From assembly GCA_003833075.1 (NCBI GenBank), contig RIAY01000002.1:287538-351537 (forward strand): 64,000 nucleotides of DNA, read 5' to 3'. Origin of the DNA: Muribaculaceae bacterium Isolate-036 (Harlan) (GTDB taxonomy: Bacteria; Bacteroidota; Bacteroidia; Bacteroidales; Muribaculaceae). A program made the translations under genes and the position numbers. The notes beneath the pieces are model-generated. The model was not told the DNA's origin and did no database searches. It was given only the letters and a program-made list of their open reading frames with translations. Positions 1-7,781 of the stretch are shown piece after piece; position 1 is the stretch's first letter; each line of letters opens with the position of its first letter.

Positions 1-1
1 G

Positions 2-385
2 GCGACTTCAAAAGAACTGCAGTCCAAGCCGTTTGGCTTCTGGCTTGAAGTTTTTTGCGGCACGGCGCTGTCATGGACATCCCGTTATCTTGTAGTAAAT
101 GCCTTGTTCTGGGGATTCATACCCGCAGACGACAAATATCAATGGGTCATTCTCGCCCGCCAGTTTGTAATTTGGGTTGTGCTGATGGTGAGTCCCACAC
201 CCGGAGGAGCCGGTCTGAGCGAGTGGCTTTTTTCGGAATATTACGGCGATATGGTAGGGACAGCCGGCATGGCTCTGATTCTCGCAGTGTTCTGGCGTCT
301 GATAACATATTATCTTTACTTGCTTATCGGCGCGCTTGTCGTGCCATCATGGCTAAGCAAGACAATTGATAGAATACGAAAATAA
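2..385 (+). CDS. C-terminal part of a YbhN/UPF0104-type membrane protein (lysylphosphatidylglycerol synthase TM-like)
   Basis: The reading frame is open from base 2 and ends at TAA 383-385, so the start lies outside the window; about 127 residues remain. Two or three hydrophobic segments are visible, including one around VILARQFVIWVVLMVSPTPG and one around LYLLIGALVVPSW. A PTPGGAG motif followed by a late membrane helix is typical of the UPF0104/YbhN flippase-like family, which shares the membrane domain of lysylphosphatidylglycerol synthases. kdsB follows after 15 bases, so the two are probably co-transcribed. The substrate cannot be deduced. An internal ATG at 104 is not needed because the frame continues upstream with the same composition. 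Confidence 0.75.
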   Translation, partial: ATSKELQSKPFGFWLEVFCGTALSWTSRYLVVNALFWGFIPADDKYQWVILARQFVIWVVLMVSPTPGGAGLSEWLFSEYYGDMVGTAGMALILAVFWRLITYYLYLLIGALVVPSWLSKTIDRIRK

Positions 386-400
386 TTTATAACCAGCATT

Positions 401-1156
401 ATGAAGTATATAGTTATAATCCCGGCACGTTATGAGTCATCCAGATTCCCGGGAAAACCGCTCGCCAGAATAGGGGGAGAAGAGATGATAACGAGAGTCT
501 GCCGACAGGTTGAGAAAGCCGGTGTCGAAGCTGTTGTAGCCACAGATGACAGCCGTATCAGGGAGTGTGTGGAGAAGGCGGGTTTCAGAGCCGTGATGAC
601 TTCGGACACTCACAGAAGCGGCACGGAAAGGGTAGAAGAAGCCTACAGGCTTCTTGGCAGTGACGCCGATGTGGTTATCAATGTTCAGGGTGACGAGCCG
701 TTCATTCGTCCGGAACAGATTGAGAAACTGAAGGCGGTGTTCGAAAACAATCCCTCTGCCGATATCGCTACTCTTGCAATGCGTTTTGACGCCACCAGAG
801 GTTTTGACGCGCTTTTCGATCCCAATCTTGTGAAAGTCGTGTTCTCACAGGATATGGATGCGTTGTATTTTTCCAGAAGCATAATTCCCTACGTTAGAAA
901 AACGGATTGGAAAAACTGGCTGAAAGAGACAGAGTTCCATACGCATATCGGTATTTACGGCTATAAGGCATCTGTCCTTTCGAAGATTGTGCGTTTGCCC
1001 GAATCATCGCTTGAGAAAGCTGAAAGTCTTGAGCAACTGAGGTGGATTCAGAATGGTTTTGGAATCAAAATCGGACTTACTGAATTTTCCACAATAGGAA
1101 TAGATACGGAGGAAGATCTCAGGGAGGCTGAAAAAATGCTTGCCGGGGAGGAATAA
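401..1156 (+). CDS. kdsB: 3-deoxy-manno-octulosonate cytidylyltransferase (CMP-KDO synthetase)
   Basis: This cytosolic enzyme activates KDO with CTP to CMP-KDO, the donor for the inner core of lipopolysaccharide. The 251-residue length is normal for KdsB. The N-terminus carries the nucleotidyltransferase signature IIPARYESSRFPGKPL, followed by VATDD near residue 48 and VINVQGDEPFI near residue 92, the metal and sugar-binding region. The C-terminal ESLEQLRW element is also characteristic. It lies 15 bases after the YbhN-type gene and is probably in the same transcript. Other lipid A genes in the window (lpxA, lpxK) are unlinked. Confidence 0.95.
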   Translation: MKYIVIIPARYESSRFPGKPLARIGGEEMITRVCRQVEKAGVEAVVATDDSRIRECVEKAGFRAVMTSDTHRSGTERVEEAYRLLGSDADVVINVQGDEPFIRPEQIEKLKAVFENNPSADIATLAMRFDATRGFDALFDPNLVKVVFSQDMDALYFSRSIIPYVRKTDWKNWLKETEFHTHIGIYGYKASVLSKIVRLPESSLEKAESLEQLRWIQNGFGIKIGLTEFSTIGIDTEEDLREAEKMLAGEE

Positions 1157-1183
1157 TTTTTATATCCATACACTTTTTTTATC

Positions 1184-1214
1184 TTGATTATTTGGCATAA
1201 ATTTGCTAACTTTG
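1184..1214 (+). promoter_or_regulatory. Promoter of pfp (Bacteroidota type)
   Basis: TTG at 1184-1186 and TAACTTTG at 1207-1214 are separated by 20 bases, matching the Bacteroidota -33/-7 consensus (TTTG, 19-21 bp, TAnnTTTG). The expected transcript start near 1221 gives a leader of about 80 bases before pfp. Confidence 0.7.
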
Positions 1215-1299
1215 CAGGTGTTTGGAAACACAGTGCATAATTGCAGTGCCAGCGACAATCGGAATAAAACAAGGTAAAAACAAGATATTAAAATAAAAC

Positions 1300-2955
1300 A
1301 TGAAAAAGAGTGCACTCCAGCGAGTAAGAGCAGAGTATCAGCCCAAATTGCCCAAAGATCTTCAGGGCGATGTCAAAGTTAAATTCGGAGAGGCTACAGA
1401 GTCTGTGGCAAATCAGGCGGAAATCAAAGAGAGATTCCCCCACACATACGGAATGCCTATCGTTCAGTTCGAGAACAATGACAAGCCTGAGCGAGTGGAA
1501 GAGCCGTTTAATGTAGGTATCATTCTCTCCGGCGGTCAGGCTCCCGGCGGACACAATGTGGTAAGCGGTATTTTTGACGGTCTTAAGAAATTGAACAAGG
1601 AGAACCGTCTTTATGGCTTCCTTATGGGTCCTGCAGGATTTATCAACCATCAGTACATGGAACTGACTGCAGGTTATATAGCGGAATATCGTAACACAGG
1701 CGGTTTCGACATCATCGGATCCGGTCGCACAAAACTTGAGACTCCCGAACAGTTCGAAGCAGGACTTAAGATACTCAAAGAGCTTAATATCAAGGCTCTC
1801 GTTATTATCGGTGGTGACGATTCAAATACCAATGCCGCAGTTCTTGCCGAATATTACAAGAATATCGGAGCCGATGTTCAGGTTATAGGTGTTCCCAAGA
1901 CAATTGACGGTGACCTCAAGAACGAATGGATCGAGACTTCTTTCGGTTTTGACACAGCATGCAAGGTCTACAGCGAGGTAATCGGTAATATCCAGCGCGA
2001 CTGTAACTCGGCTAAAAAATACTACCACTTCATCAAGCTTATGGGTCGTTCCGCTTCCCACATAGCTCTTGAATGTGCTCTTGAGACTCAGCCGAACATC
2101 TGTCTTATCTCGGAGGAAGTTCTCGCCAAGCGCATGACTCTTGACAATATCGTAAGCTATATTTGCTATGTCATCGCAGAGCGTGCCAAATTGGGTTGGA
2201 ATTTCGGAACAGTCCTTATTCCCGAAGGTCTCATCGAGTTCATCCCTTCGATGAAGACTCTTATTGCAGAACTCAATGATGTTCTGGTTGAATATGCCGA
2301 CGAGCTTGAGTCGCTTGAGGAGAATGAGAAACTTGAGGCAATCCACAGTCATCTTTCTCCGGTGAACGCAGATCTTTACAAGATGCTTCCCAAGACAATC
2401 GCTCTCCAGCTCAGCCTTGACCGGGACAGCCACGGTAACGTTCAGGTTTCGCTGATCGAGACAGAGAGCCTTCTCAGCGAAATGGTAGCGAAACGTCTTG
2501 CCGAGATGGCGGAGGATGGTCAGTACAGTGGCAAATTCGCGGCACAGCACCACTTCTTCGGTTATGAAGGTCGTTGCGCGGATCCTACCAACTTCGATGC
2601 TGATTACACATACGCTCTGGGTTACAATGCAGCTATGCTCATCAATGCAGGTCTGACCGGATATATGTCGAGCGTGCGCAATCTGACAGACTCAACAGAA
2701 AACTGGATCTGCGGAGGTATCCCAATCACCATGATGATGAATATGGAGCGCCGTAATGGTGAGATGAAGCCGGTGATTCAGAAAGCACTTGTGAACCTTA
2801 ACGGACGTCCTTACCTCAAGTTTGCATCAATGCGTGAAACACTTGCTCTCAACACATTGTATCAGTATCCCGGTCCGATTCAGTATTTTGGTCCGGCAGA
2901 GATCTGCGACCGTCCGTCAATGACGCTGCTTCTTGAACATAACAAAGAAATATAA
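1300..2955 (+). CDS. pfp: Diphosphate--fructose-6-phosphate 1-phosphotransferase (PPi-dependent phosphofructokinase)
   Basis: The enzyme reversibly phosphorylates fructose 6-phosphate to fructose 1,6-bisphosphate using pyrophosphate, in glycolysis and gluconeogenesis. At 551 residues it is of the long plant/Bacteroides type. Visible motifs are the phosphate-binding SGGQAPGGHNV near residue 75, GGDDSNTNA near 171, and PKTIDGDL with Lys200 and Asp203. The GGDD and PKTIDGD combination is diagnostic of PPi-dependent rather than ATP-dependent enzymes. A consensus promoter precedes it and a hairpin terminator follows, so it looks monocistronic. Confidence 0.95.
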   Translation: MKKSALQRVRAEYQPKLPKDLQGDVKVKFGEATESVANQAEIKERFPHTYGMPIVQFENNDKPERVEEPFNVGIILSGGQAPGGHNVVSGIFDGLKKLNKENRLYGFLMGPAGFINHQYMELTAGYIAEYRNTGGFDIIGSGRTKLETPEQFEAGLKILKELNIKALVIIGGDDSNTNAAVLAEYYKNIGADVQVIGVPKTIDGDLKNEWIETSFGFDTACKVYSEVIGNIQRDCNSAKKYYHFIKLMGRSASHIALECALETQPNICLISEEVLAKRMTLDNIVSYICYVIAERAKLGWNFGTVLIPEGLIEFIPSMKTLIAELNDVLVEYADELESLEENEKLEAIHSHLSPVNADLYKMLPKTIALQLSLDRDSHGNVQVSLIETESLLSEMVAKRLAEMAEDGQYSGKFAAQHHFFGYEGRCADPTNFDADYTYALGYNAAMLINAGLTGYMSSVRNLTDSTENWICGGIPITMMMNMERRNGEMKPVIQKALVNLNGRPYLKFASMRETLALNTLYQYPGPIQYFGPAEICDRPSMTLLLEHNKEI

Positions 2956-2986
2956 TATTTCTCGGAAGTAGCAATTACGAAATAAT

Positions 2987-3039
2987 ATGTCGGGGATCTT
3001 GCAATTAAATTATTGTAAGGTCTCCGGCATTGTTTTTAT
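2987..3039 (+). terminator. Rho-independent terminator after pfp
   Basis: A long hairpin with arms 2987-2998 and 3019-3030 (some G-U pairs) and an inner stem TTGCAAT/ATTGTAA is followed by a T run at 3033-3037. It separates pfp from the thioredoxin gene. Confidence 0.75.
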
Positions 3040-3076
3040 ATAAGTGAAAAAGTTTGTTTAATTAAAATGCCTTAAT

Positions 3077-3580
3077 ATGAGATATTCCAGGATATTTTAT
3101 ATTGTTTCCATTGTGGTTGTATTGGCCGGATGTGGGAAAAATAAGAATTACAGGACTCCAAGTGAGTTGCAAAGTTATGAGACAGTTTCAGATACTGTGA
3201 AAGTTGAATCTGGAACTAATGATGTCCGGAATGGCGATACCGGTGCTGAAAATGCAGCTGTGTCGAATCAGGAGTCGGTCGTATTGCATCAGATGGTGAG
3301 TAACGGAAAACCCAGTATCGTTGATTTCACAGCAAGCTGGTGTGGTCCTTGCCAGAGGATGAAACCAATTTTCTATAGTCTTGCAGATGATTTTAAAGAT
3401 GAATATAATTTCATCTCTATAGATATAGATGAAAATCCTGAATTGGCAAATAAATATCAAGTGCAGGCTGTTCCGACTTTCGTTTTCCTTGATGCCGATG
3501 GCAATGAAGGGAATAGGATTACCGGCATGATTAGTAAGGAAGAATTTCGGGATGAGCTTTTGCATCCGGTATGGTATTGA
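3077..3580 (+). CDS. Thioredoxin-fold lipoprotein
   Basis: This is a predicted periplasmic, membrane-anchored thiol-disulfide oxidoreductase. The N-terminus is a lipoprotein signal (MRYSRIFYIVSIVVVLAGC) with lipobox LAGC and acceptor Cys19. A low-complexity linker runs to about residue 70. A compact thioredoxin domain follows with active site WCGPC (Cys89 and Cys92), a later IDIDENPELANKY segment and the cis-proline loop VQAVPTF. The length of 167 residues fits a single thioredoxin domain plus tether. It stands alone after the pfp terminator and ahead of an MFS gene. The partner is unknown; maintenance of periplasmic thiols is the likely role. Confidence 0.88.
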   Translation: MRYSRIFYIVSIVVVLAGCGKNKNYRTPSELQSYETVSDTVKVESGTNDVRNGDTGAENAAVSNQESVVLHQMVSNGKPSIVDFTASWCGPCQRMKPIFYSLADDFKDEYNFISIDIDENPELANKYQVQAVPTFVFLDADGNEGNRITGMISKEEFRDELLHPVWY

Positions 3581-3610
3581 AGTGATTAGAAGCTGTTAAA
3601 AAATAATTTC

Positions 3611-3631
3611 ATTGATTAGTCAAAAATCAAT
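3611..3631. promoter_or_regulatory. Inverted repeat upstream of the MFS gene (possible operator)
   Basis: ATTGATT at 3611-3617 and AATCAAT at 3625-3631 form a perfect 7-bp inverted repeat with a 7-base spacer, ending 12 bases before the MFS start codon. It could be an operator or a weak mRNA hairpin. No consensus promoter is obvious nearby. Confidence 0.35.
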
Positions 3632-3643
3632 TAAAACTATATT

Positions 3644-5362
3644 ATGTCAACAATTACAACTAAAGTTTCCGCTTCAGCTGGCTCGCTTCGGGATTATAGC
3701 TGGGCACGTTGGACGGCTCTCGGTCTTTTAGCGTTTGCGATGTTCTGTTCATATATATTTATGGACATCCTTTCACCTATCAAGGATCTTTTGCAGTCAA
3801 CACGGGGATGGGATTCCACTGCGTTTGGAACAATGCAGGGTTCGGAGACATTTCTTAATGTGTTTATATTCTTCCTTATCTTTGCCGGAATCATTCTTGA
3901 CAAGATGGGAGTGCGTTTCACGGCTGTCTTGTCAGGCGCAGTGATGCTTGTGGGTGCGGTGATAAACTGGTATGCCCTTACAGATTCATTTCTTGGCAGC
4001 AGTCTTGATGTTTGGTTCACAAACCATCTGAATTATATTCCCGGTTTCGATGAACTCGGCATATCTCCGTTCTATAAAGGAATGCCTGCTTCGGCTAAAT
4101 TCTCCGCTGTAGGTTTCATGATCTTCGGATGTGGAGTGGAGATGGCAGGTATCACTGTAAGCCGTGGCATCGTGAAGTGGTTCAAAGGTCGCGAGATGGC
4201 TTTGGCGATGGGTTCGGAAATGGCTCTTGCACGTCTTGGCGTTGCCACATGTATGATATTCTCACCGGTTTTTGCAGAACTTGGCGGCACAATAAGCGTT
4301 TCACGCTCTGTGGCATTCGGAGTGGTGCTTCTTATGATAGCATTGATAATGTTTATTGTCTATTTCTTCATGGACAAGAAACTTGATTCGCAGACAGGCG
4401 AGGCAGAGGAGAAAGACGATCCTTTCAAAATCAGCGATCTCGGCAAGATTCTTTCAAGCTGGGCTTTCTGGCTTGTCGCTCTTTTGTGTGTATTGTATTA
4501 TTCCGCGATTTTCCCCTTCCAGAAATACGCGGTCAATATGTTACAGTGCAATCTTGCGTTTACTGACGTAGCACCGGATTCCTTCTGGGGAAGTGAGGCG
4601 GTAAGTGTATGGCAGTATGTTGTGATGCTTATTGTAGCGTTCGCTTCTTTTGCAAGCAATTTCGGTAAAAACAAGATCGTGCGTACAGTCATGCTTGTTG
4701 TAGCCGTATGTTGCCTTGTCCTTTATTGCTGGATGGGTTATATGCGTCAGAGCGCGGCGGCTATTTTCGCGGTTTTCCCCCTGCTTGCTGTGGGAATCAC
4801 TCCGATTCTTGGTAAATATGTGGACTATAAGGGTAAAGCGGCTTCTATGCTTGTGCTTGGAGCGTTACTTCTTATAGCATGTCATCTTACGTTTGCATTC
4901 GTTCTGCCTATGTTCAAAGACACTCCGGTAGGAGGTGTGATTGTTGCATACCTGACTATTCTTGTGCTTGGAGCATCGTTCTCATTAGTGCCGGCCTCTC
5001 TATGGCCAAGCGTGCCAAAACTTGTTGATTCCAAAATCATAGGTTCGGCGTATGCCTTGATATTCTGGATTCAGAATATCGGTTTGTGGCTTTTCCCGAT
5101 GTTGATCGGCAAAGTGCTCGATTCTACAAATCCGCAGATTACAGAAGCACTTGCCAACGGCACCATGACGGAGGAAGTGGCTTCCATAAGTTATAATTAC
5201 ACAGCTCCTCTGGTTATGCTCGCCTGTCTTGGCGTTGCCGCACTTGTGCTCGGTCTTGTGCTTAAAGCTCTTGATGCCAAAAAGCATCTCGGTCTTGAAC
5301 TTCCGAATGTCCAGAATGTTGTAGAAGTTGAAGAATCCGAGGTAGAAACTGCAGAACAGTAA
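3644..5362 (+). CDS. Major facilitator superfamily transporter
   Basis: A 572-residue inner-membrane protein with about twelve hydrophobic segments in the two-bundle MFS pattern. The first is around TALGLLAFAMFCSYIFMDIL. The loop between helices 2 and 3 carries DKMGVRF, the usual MFS motif A position, and WFKGREMALAMG lies between helices 4 and 5. Loops near residues 110-145 and 310-325 are longer than usual, and the C-terminal tail is acidic and probably cytosolic. The GREMALAMG segment resembles MFSD1-like peptide/solute carriers, but the substrate is not identifiable. The Spi-domain gene follows after 8 bases, which suggests co-transcription. Confidence 0.85.
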   Translation: MSTITTKVSASAGSLRDYSWARWTALGLLAFAMFCSYIFMDILSPIKDLLQSTRGWDSTAFGTMQGSETFLNVFIFFLIFAGIILDKMGVRFTAVLSGAVMLVGAVINWYALTDSFLGSSLDVWFTNHLNYIPGFDELGISPFYKGMPASAKFSAVGFMIFGCGVEMAGITVSRGIVKWFKGREMALAMGSEMALARLGVATCMIFSPVFAELGGTISVSRSVAFGVVLLMIALIMFIVYFFMDKKLDSQTGEAEEKDDPFKISDLGKILSSWAFWLVALLCVLYYSAIFPFQKYAVNMLQCNLAFTDVAPDSFWGSEAVSVWQYVVMLIVAFASFASNFGKNKIVRTVMLVVAVCCLVLYCWMGYMRQSAAAIFAVFPLLAVGITPILGKYVDYKGKAASMLVLGALLLIACHLTFAFVLPMFKDTPVGGVIVAYLTILVLGASFSLVPASLWPSVPKLVDSKIIGSAYALIFWIQNIGLWLFPMLIGKVLDSTNPQITEALANGTMTEEVASISYNYTAPLVMLACLGVAALVLGLVLKALDAKKHLGLELPNVQNVVEVEESEVETAEQ

Positions 5363-5370
5363 TTTAATAA

Positions 5371-6303
5371 ATGAAATTTAGAATCCTGATATCACTCTTT
5401 GCATGTGTGGCAGTCCCGGCTGCCGCACATGCCGAGACTGTTTCCCGAAAGGAGGCAAATTCAATTGCCGGGACTTTTTTCAATGCCGCTTATGGAGAGG
5501 TTACGGCTCCGCCTCAGATGGTATGGAACGGACGGCAACTGACTACCGACAGATTGTTTTCCCCCATATATGTGTATAATTCGCCAAAAGGAGGTTATGT
5601 CATAATATCCGGAGAGAACAAGGCATATCCGATACTTGCTTACAGCAAGGTCCGAAAGTTTGATAAAGACAAGATTTCGGATGATGAAAAAGAGGTGTTA
5701 AAGACCTATGCGCGTGAGATTGAACTGATACGTTACGATCCCCGCATACCAGCCAAGGCAATGGAAGCATGGCGGAATATCCCGGAATATATTTCTGCCG
5801 TTCTCGCTTCTCCATATGATTCGGATGAATACAGAGCATTAGGGGAGGAACGGAAAGATATGCTTGAATCTCTTGCACGATCGGGAAATCAGATACTTAT
5901 GCCTTCTGCTGTCGAATTCAGCCTGTACGATCCTGATGCATACCGTGAGTTGACTCTTGATGATGTCACAGCCGCCGATGATGAAATTCCGTTTAAATTT
6001 TATGAAGATTTCATACGCGAAGTCAGCAGAGAAAATCGTGAACGCGATATAAAACTTGAGGAAATCATCTCTCCCTCGCGACCTGTGGTCAAAGCTTTGG
6101 GAGGCGGGCATTTTGAGATTTCTTTTCCGGAAAATATCAGAATGATGAGGATATACACCATCGGTGGAATGCAGATGATGGAAAAGTATTACAAGGAAAC
6201 TTCGTTGATGAATATCGATATGTCAGTGTTGGGCTCAGGGTATTATATAGGTCTGGCTCTTGCTGACAGCGGAAATGTTTTCGGATTCAAACTTTACAGA
6301 TGA
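5371..6303 (+). CDS. Secreted stand-alone Spi (streptopain inhibitor/C10 propeptide)-domain protein
   Basis: A signal peptide (MKFRILISLFACVAVPAAAHA) is followed by a Spi-like domain over about residues 23-115: VSRKEANSIAGTFFNAAYG, a VYNSPKGGYVIISG strand pair and PILAYSKVRKF. In C10 peptidases this domain is the inhibitory propeptide, but here no peptidase domain follows. The remaining ~190 residues are charged. The C-terminus (about 245-310) looks like the beta-rich tail of type IX secretion substrates, with FEISFPEN, MRIYTIGGMQMMEKY and GYYIGLALADSGNVFGFKLYR-like strands. A protease inhibitor or chaperone role is inferred. It sits between the MFS gene and a small membrane-protein gene with a 4-base overlap. 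Confidence 0.65.
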   Translation: MKFRILISLFACVAVPAAAHAETVSRKEANSIAGTFFNAAYGEVTAPPQMVWNGRQLTTDRLFSPIYVYNSPKGGYVIISGENKAYPILAYSKVRKFDKDKISDDEKEVLKTYAREIELIRYDPRIPAKAMEAWRNIPEYISAVLASPYDSDEYRALGEERKDMLESLARSGNQILMPSAVEFSLYDPDAYRELTLDDVTAADDEIPFKFYEDFIREVSRENRERDIKLEEIISPSRPVVKALGGGHFEISFPENIRMMRIYTIGGMQMMEKYYKETSLMNIDMSVLGSGYYIGLALADSGNVFGFKLYR

Positions 6304-6572
6304 TGATGCGTAGTATCCTTAAAATGAAAAGTGTCGCCTGGGGCGCATTGGTGTTGGTTGTGGTGTGGCTGGGTTTTATTATCGGCACACCGGCGCCTTG
6401 GTGGACTTATACAAGCGTTTTCTTTGTGTTTATGATGGTCTTTTGTCATCTTGCCGCATTGTATATATATAAAGTGAGTCCGAGGGCGAGTCGTAAACTT
6501 GATGTAATCGCCATGATAATGGGCATACTTTTCATGGTAGCTTTTATTGTGATGACGATAGCATCCGCATAA
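6300..6572 (+). CDS. Small three-helix membrane protein of unknown function
   Basis: A 90-residue protein with three predicted membrane helices: WGALVLVVVWLGFIIG, YTSVFFVFMMVFCHLAALYIY and VIAMIMGILFMVAFIVMTIA, with a basic loop (SPRASRKLD) between the last two. The first of three consecutive ATG codons (6300, 6303, 6306) overlaps the stop of the Spi-domain gene, implying translational coupling; the exact start is uncertain by two codons. I do not recognise the family. The gene ends in front of a strong bidirectional terminator. Confidence 0.7.
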   Translation: MMMRSILKMKSVAWGALVLVVVWLGFIIGTPAPWWTYTSVFFVFMMVFCHLAALYIYKVSPRASRKLDVIAMIMGILFMVAFIVMTIASA

Positions 6573-6593
6573 CGTTATTCCGCATAACGTTAT
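6565..6593. repeat. Duplicated 14-base unit containing the palindrome ATAACGTTAT
   Basis: CCGCATAACGTTAT occurs at 6565-6578 and again at 6580-6593, separated by one base. Each copy contains the perfect 10-bp palindrome ATAACGTTAT. The first copy overlaps the last codons and stop of the small membrane-protein gene. Confidence 0.8.
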
Positions 6594-6648
6594 ATGTAAT
6601 AAAAATAAACTCCCGAAGATTCTTCGGGAGTTTATTTTTATTACATAT
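6592..6648. terminator. Bidirectional terminator: perfect 28-bp inverted repeat
   Basis: Bases 6592-6619 and 6621-6648 are exact reverse complements around a single central T. The GC core ACTCCCGAAGA/TCTTCGGGAGT is flanked by A-rich and T-rich arms, so a U-tract follows the hairpin on both strands. It lies between the convergent small membrane-protein gene and mdh and should serve both. Confidence 0.9.
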
Positions 6649-6655
6649 CGCGAGA

Positions 6656-7585
6656 TTAAGCGGGGAGAGCGGCATTTGTTTTGTGAACAGCCTCTGCGCT
6701 TTTCTTGAAAAGCTCTTTCTCTTCCTCATTGAGGTCAAGTTCGAGAATCTTTTTGATACCACCTTTGCCCAGAACACAGGGAACACCGATGCAAAGATCG
6801 CTCTCGCCATATTCACCTTCAAGCAGTGCGGAGCAGGGGATGATTGCATCCTGGTCATGGATTACAGCCTCTACAACTTCTGCAGTAGCGGCACCGGGAG
6901 CGTACCATGCGGATGTGCCGAGAAGTTTTGTGAGAGTAGCGCCACCTACCATAGTGTCGGCAGCTACTTTGTCAAGTTCTTCGGCAGAGAGGAAGTTGCT
7001 TACAGGAATACCGCGAAGTGTGGCAAAACGCTTCATGGGAATCATTGTTGTGTCACCGTGTCCGCCGATTACGAAACCTTCAATTTCATTGGGGTTGGCG
7101 TTGAGGGCTTTGCTGAGATAATATTTGAAACGGCTGCTGTCAAGAGCGCCACCCATACCGATGATGCGGTTTTTGGGGAGACCTGACACTTTGTGGATAA
7201 GGTAGGTCATGGTGTCCATAGGATTGGAAACGCATACGATCACAGCGTTGGGGCTGTGTGCGAGAACGCTTTCAGTCACTTGTTTCACAATGCCTGCGTT
7301 AACACCGATCAACTCTTCGCGAGTCATGCCCGGTTTGCGGGGTATTCCGGAAGTGATGACAACGACATCGCTGTCTTTTGTCGCTTCATAGTTGTTAGTC
7401 ACACCGGAAATGCGAGTGTTCATGTCGAGAAGGTTAGCTGTCTGCATCATGTCCATAGCCTTTCCTTCGGAAACGCCTTCCTTGATGTCGATCATTACAA
7501 CCTCGTCTGCGATTTCACGAAGTGCCATAACATTGGCAGCTGTAGCGCCTACGTTACCGGCGCCTACTACGGTTACTTTTGACAT
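6656..7585 (-). CDS. mdh: Malate dehydrogenase (NAD-dependent)
   Basis: Cytosolic interconversion of malate and oxaloacetate, used in Bacteroidota for the reductive branch to fumarate and succinate. The 309-residue length and sequence fit the LDH-like MDH group. Visible are the NAD-binding GAGNVGATAA motif (residues 7-16), the VVITSGIPRKPGMTREELI substrate-loop region near 73-92, and the catalytic-histidine region IGGHGDTTMIPM near 173. The Arg in the PRKPGMTR loop supports malate rather than lactate specificity. It has its own promoter and shares the terminator at 6592-6648 with the convergent operon. Confidence 0.96.
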   Translation of the reverse strand: MSKVTVVGAGNVGATAANVMALREIADEVVMIDIKEGVSEGKAMDMMQTANLLDMNTRISGVTNNYEATKDSDVVVITSGIPRKPGMTREELIGVNAGIVKQVTESVLAHSPNAVIVCVSNPMDTMTYLIHKVSGLPKNRIIGMGGALDSSRFKYYLSKALNANPNEIEGFVIGGHGDTTMIPMKRFATLRGIPVSNFLSAEELDKVAADTMVGGATLTKLLGTSAWYAPGAATAEVVEAVIHDQDAIIPCSALLEGEYGESDLCIGVPCVLGKGGIKKILELDLNEEEKELFKKSAEAVHKTNAALPA

Positions 7586-7668
7586 AATTGTCTGTAATTT
7601 ATGTGATTAATACTGGTAATTATTCTATCTTAGTTTCGCCCCCTTTCAGAACGAAACCCAATCAGCCA

Positions 7669-7698
7669 CAAAATTAGGGAAATAATTCCTTAATTCAA
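7669..7698 (-). promoter_or_regulatory. Promoter of mdh
   Basis: On the minus strand TAATTTTG (plus 7669-7676) is preceded, 19 bases away, by TTG (plus 7696-7698), the Bacteroidota -7/-33 arrangement. The predicted start near 7662 gives a leader of about 77 bases before mdh. Confidence 0.65.
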
Positions 7699-7781
7699 AT
7701 CAAAAAGACAATTATTTTTTAAGCATGCTTCTGTATCTCGAAAACTGTCTCGAAAACCGGTATGTCGAAAATCAAGGAGGT

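Noticed and set aside
55..369. Plus-strand open frame of 104 codons at the left edge
   Set aside because: It is Arg/Ser-rich and overlaps the hydrophobic YbhN-type frame, which continues from outside the window and fits a known family.
1822..2553. Long reverse-strand open frame (243 codons) inside pfp
   Set aside because: It lies fully antisense to a strongly conserved enzyme and shows no recognisable domain or promoter; it is a codon-bias shadow.
6683..7186. Plus-strand open frames opposite mdh
   Set aside because: They mirror the mdh coding sequence, have no promoter and resemble no protein family.
7738..7771. Three TCGAAAA units after the porin gene
   Set aside because: Spacing is irregular (12 and 15 bases) and the unit is short and AT-rich; it is likely chance.
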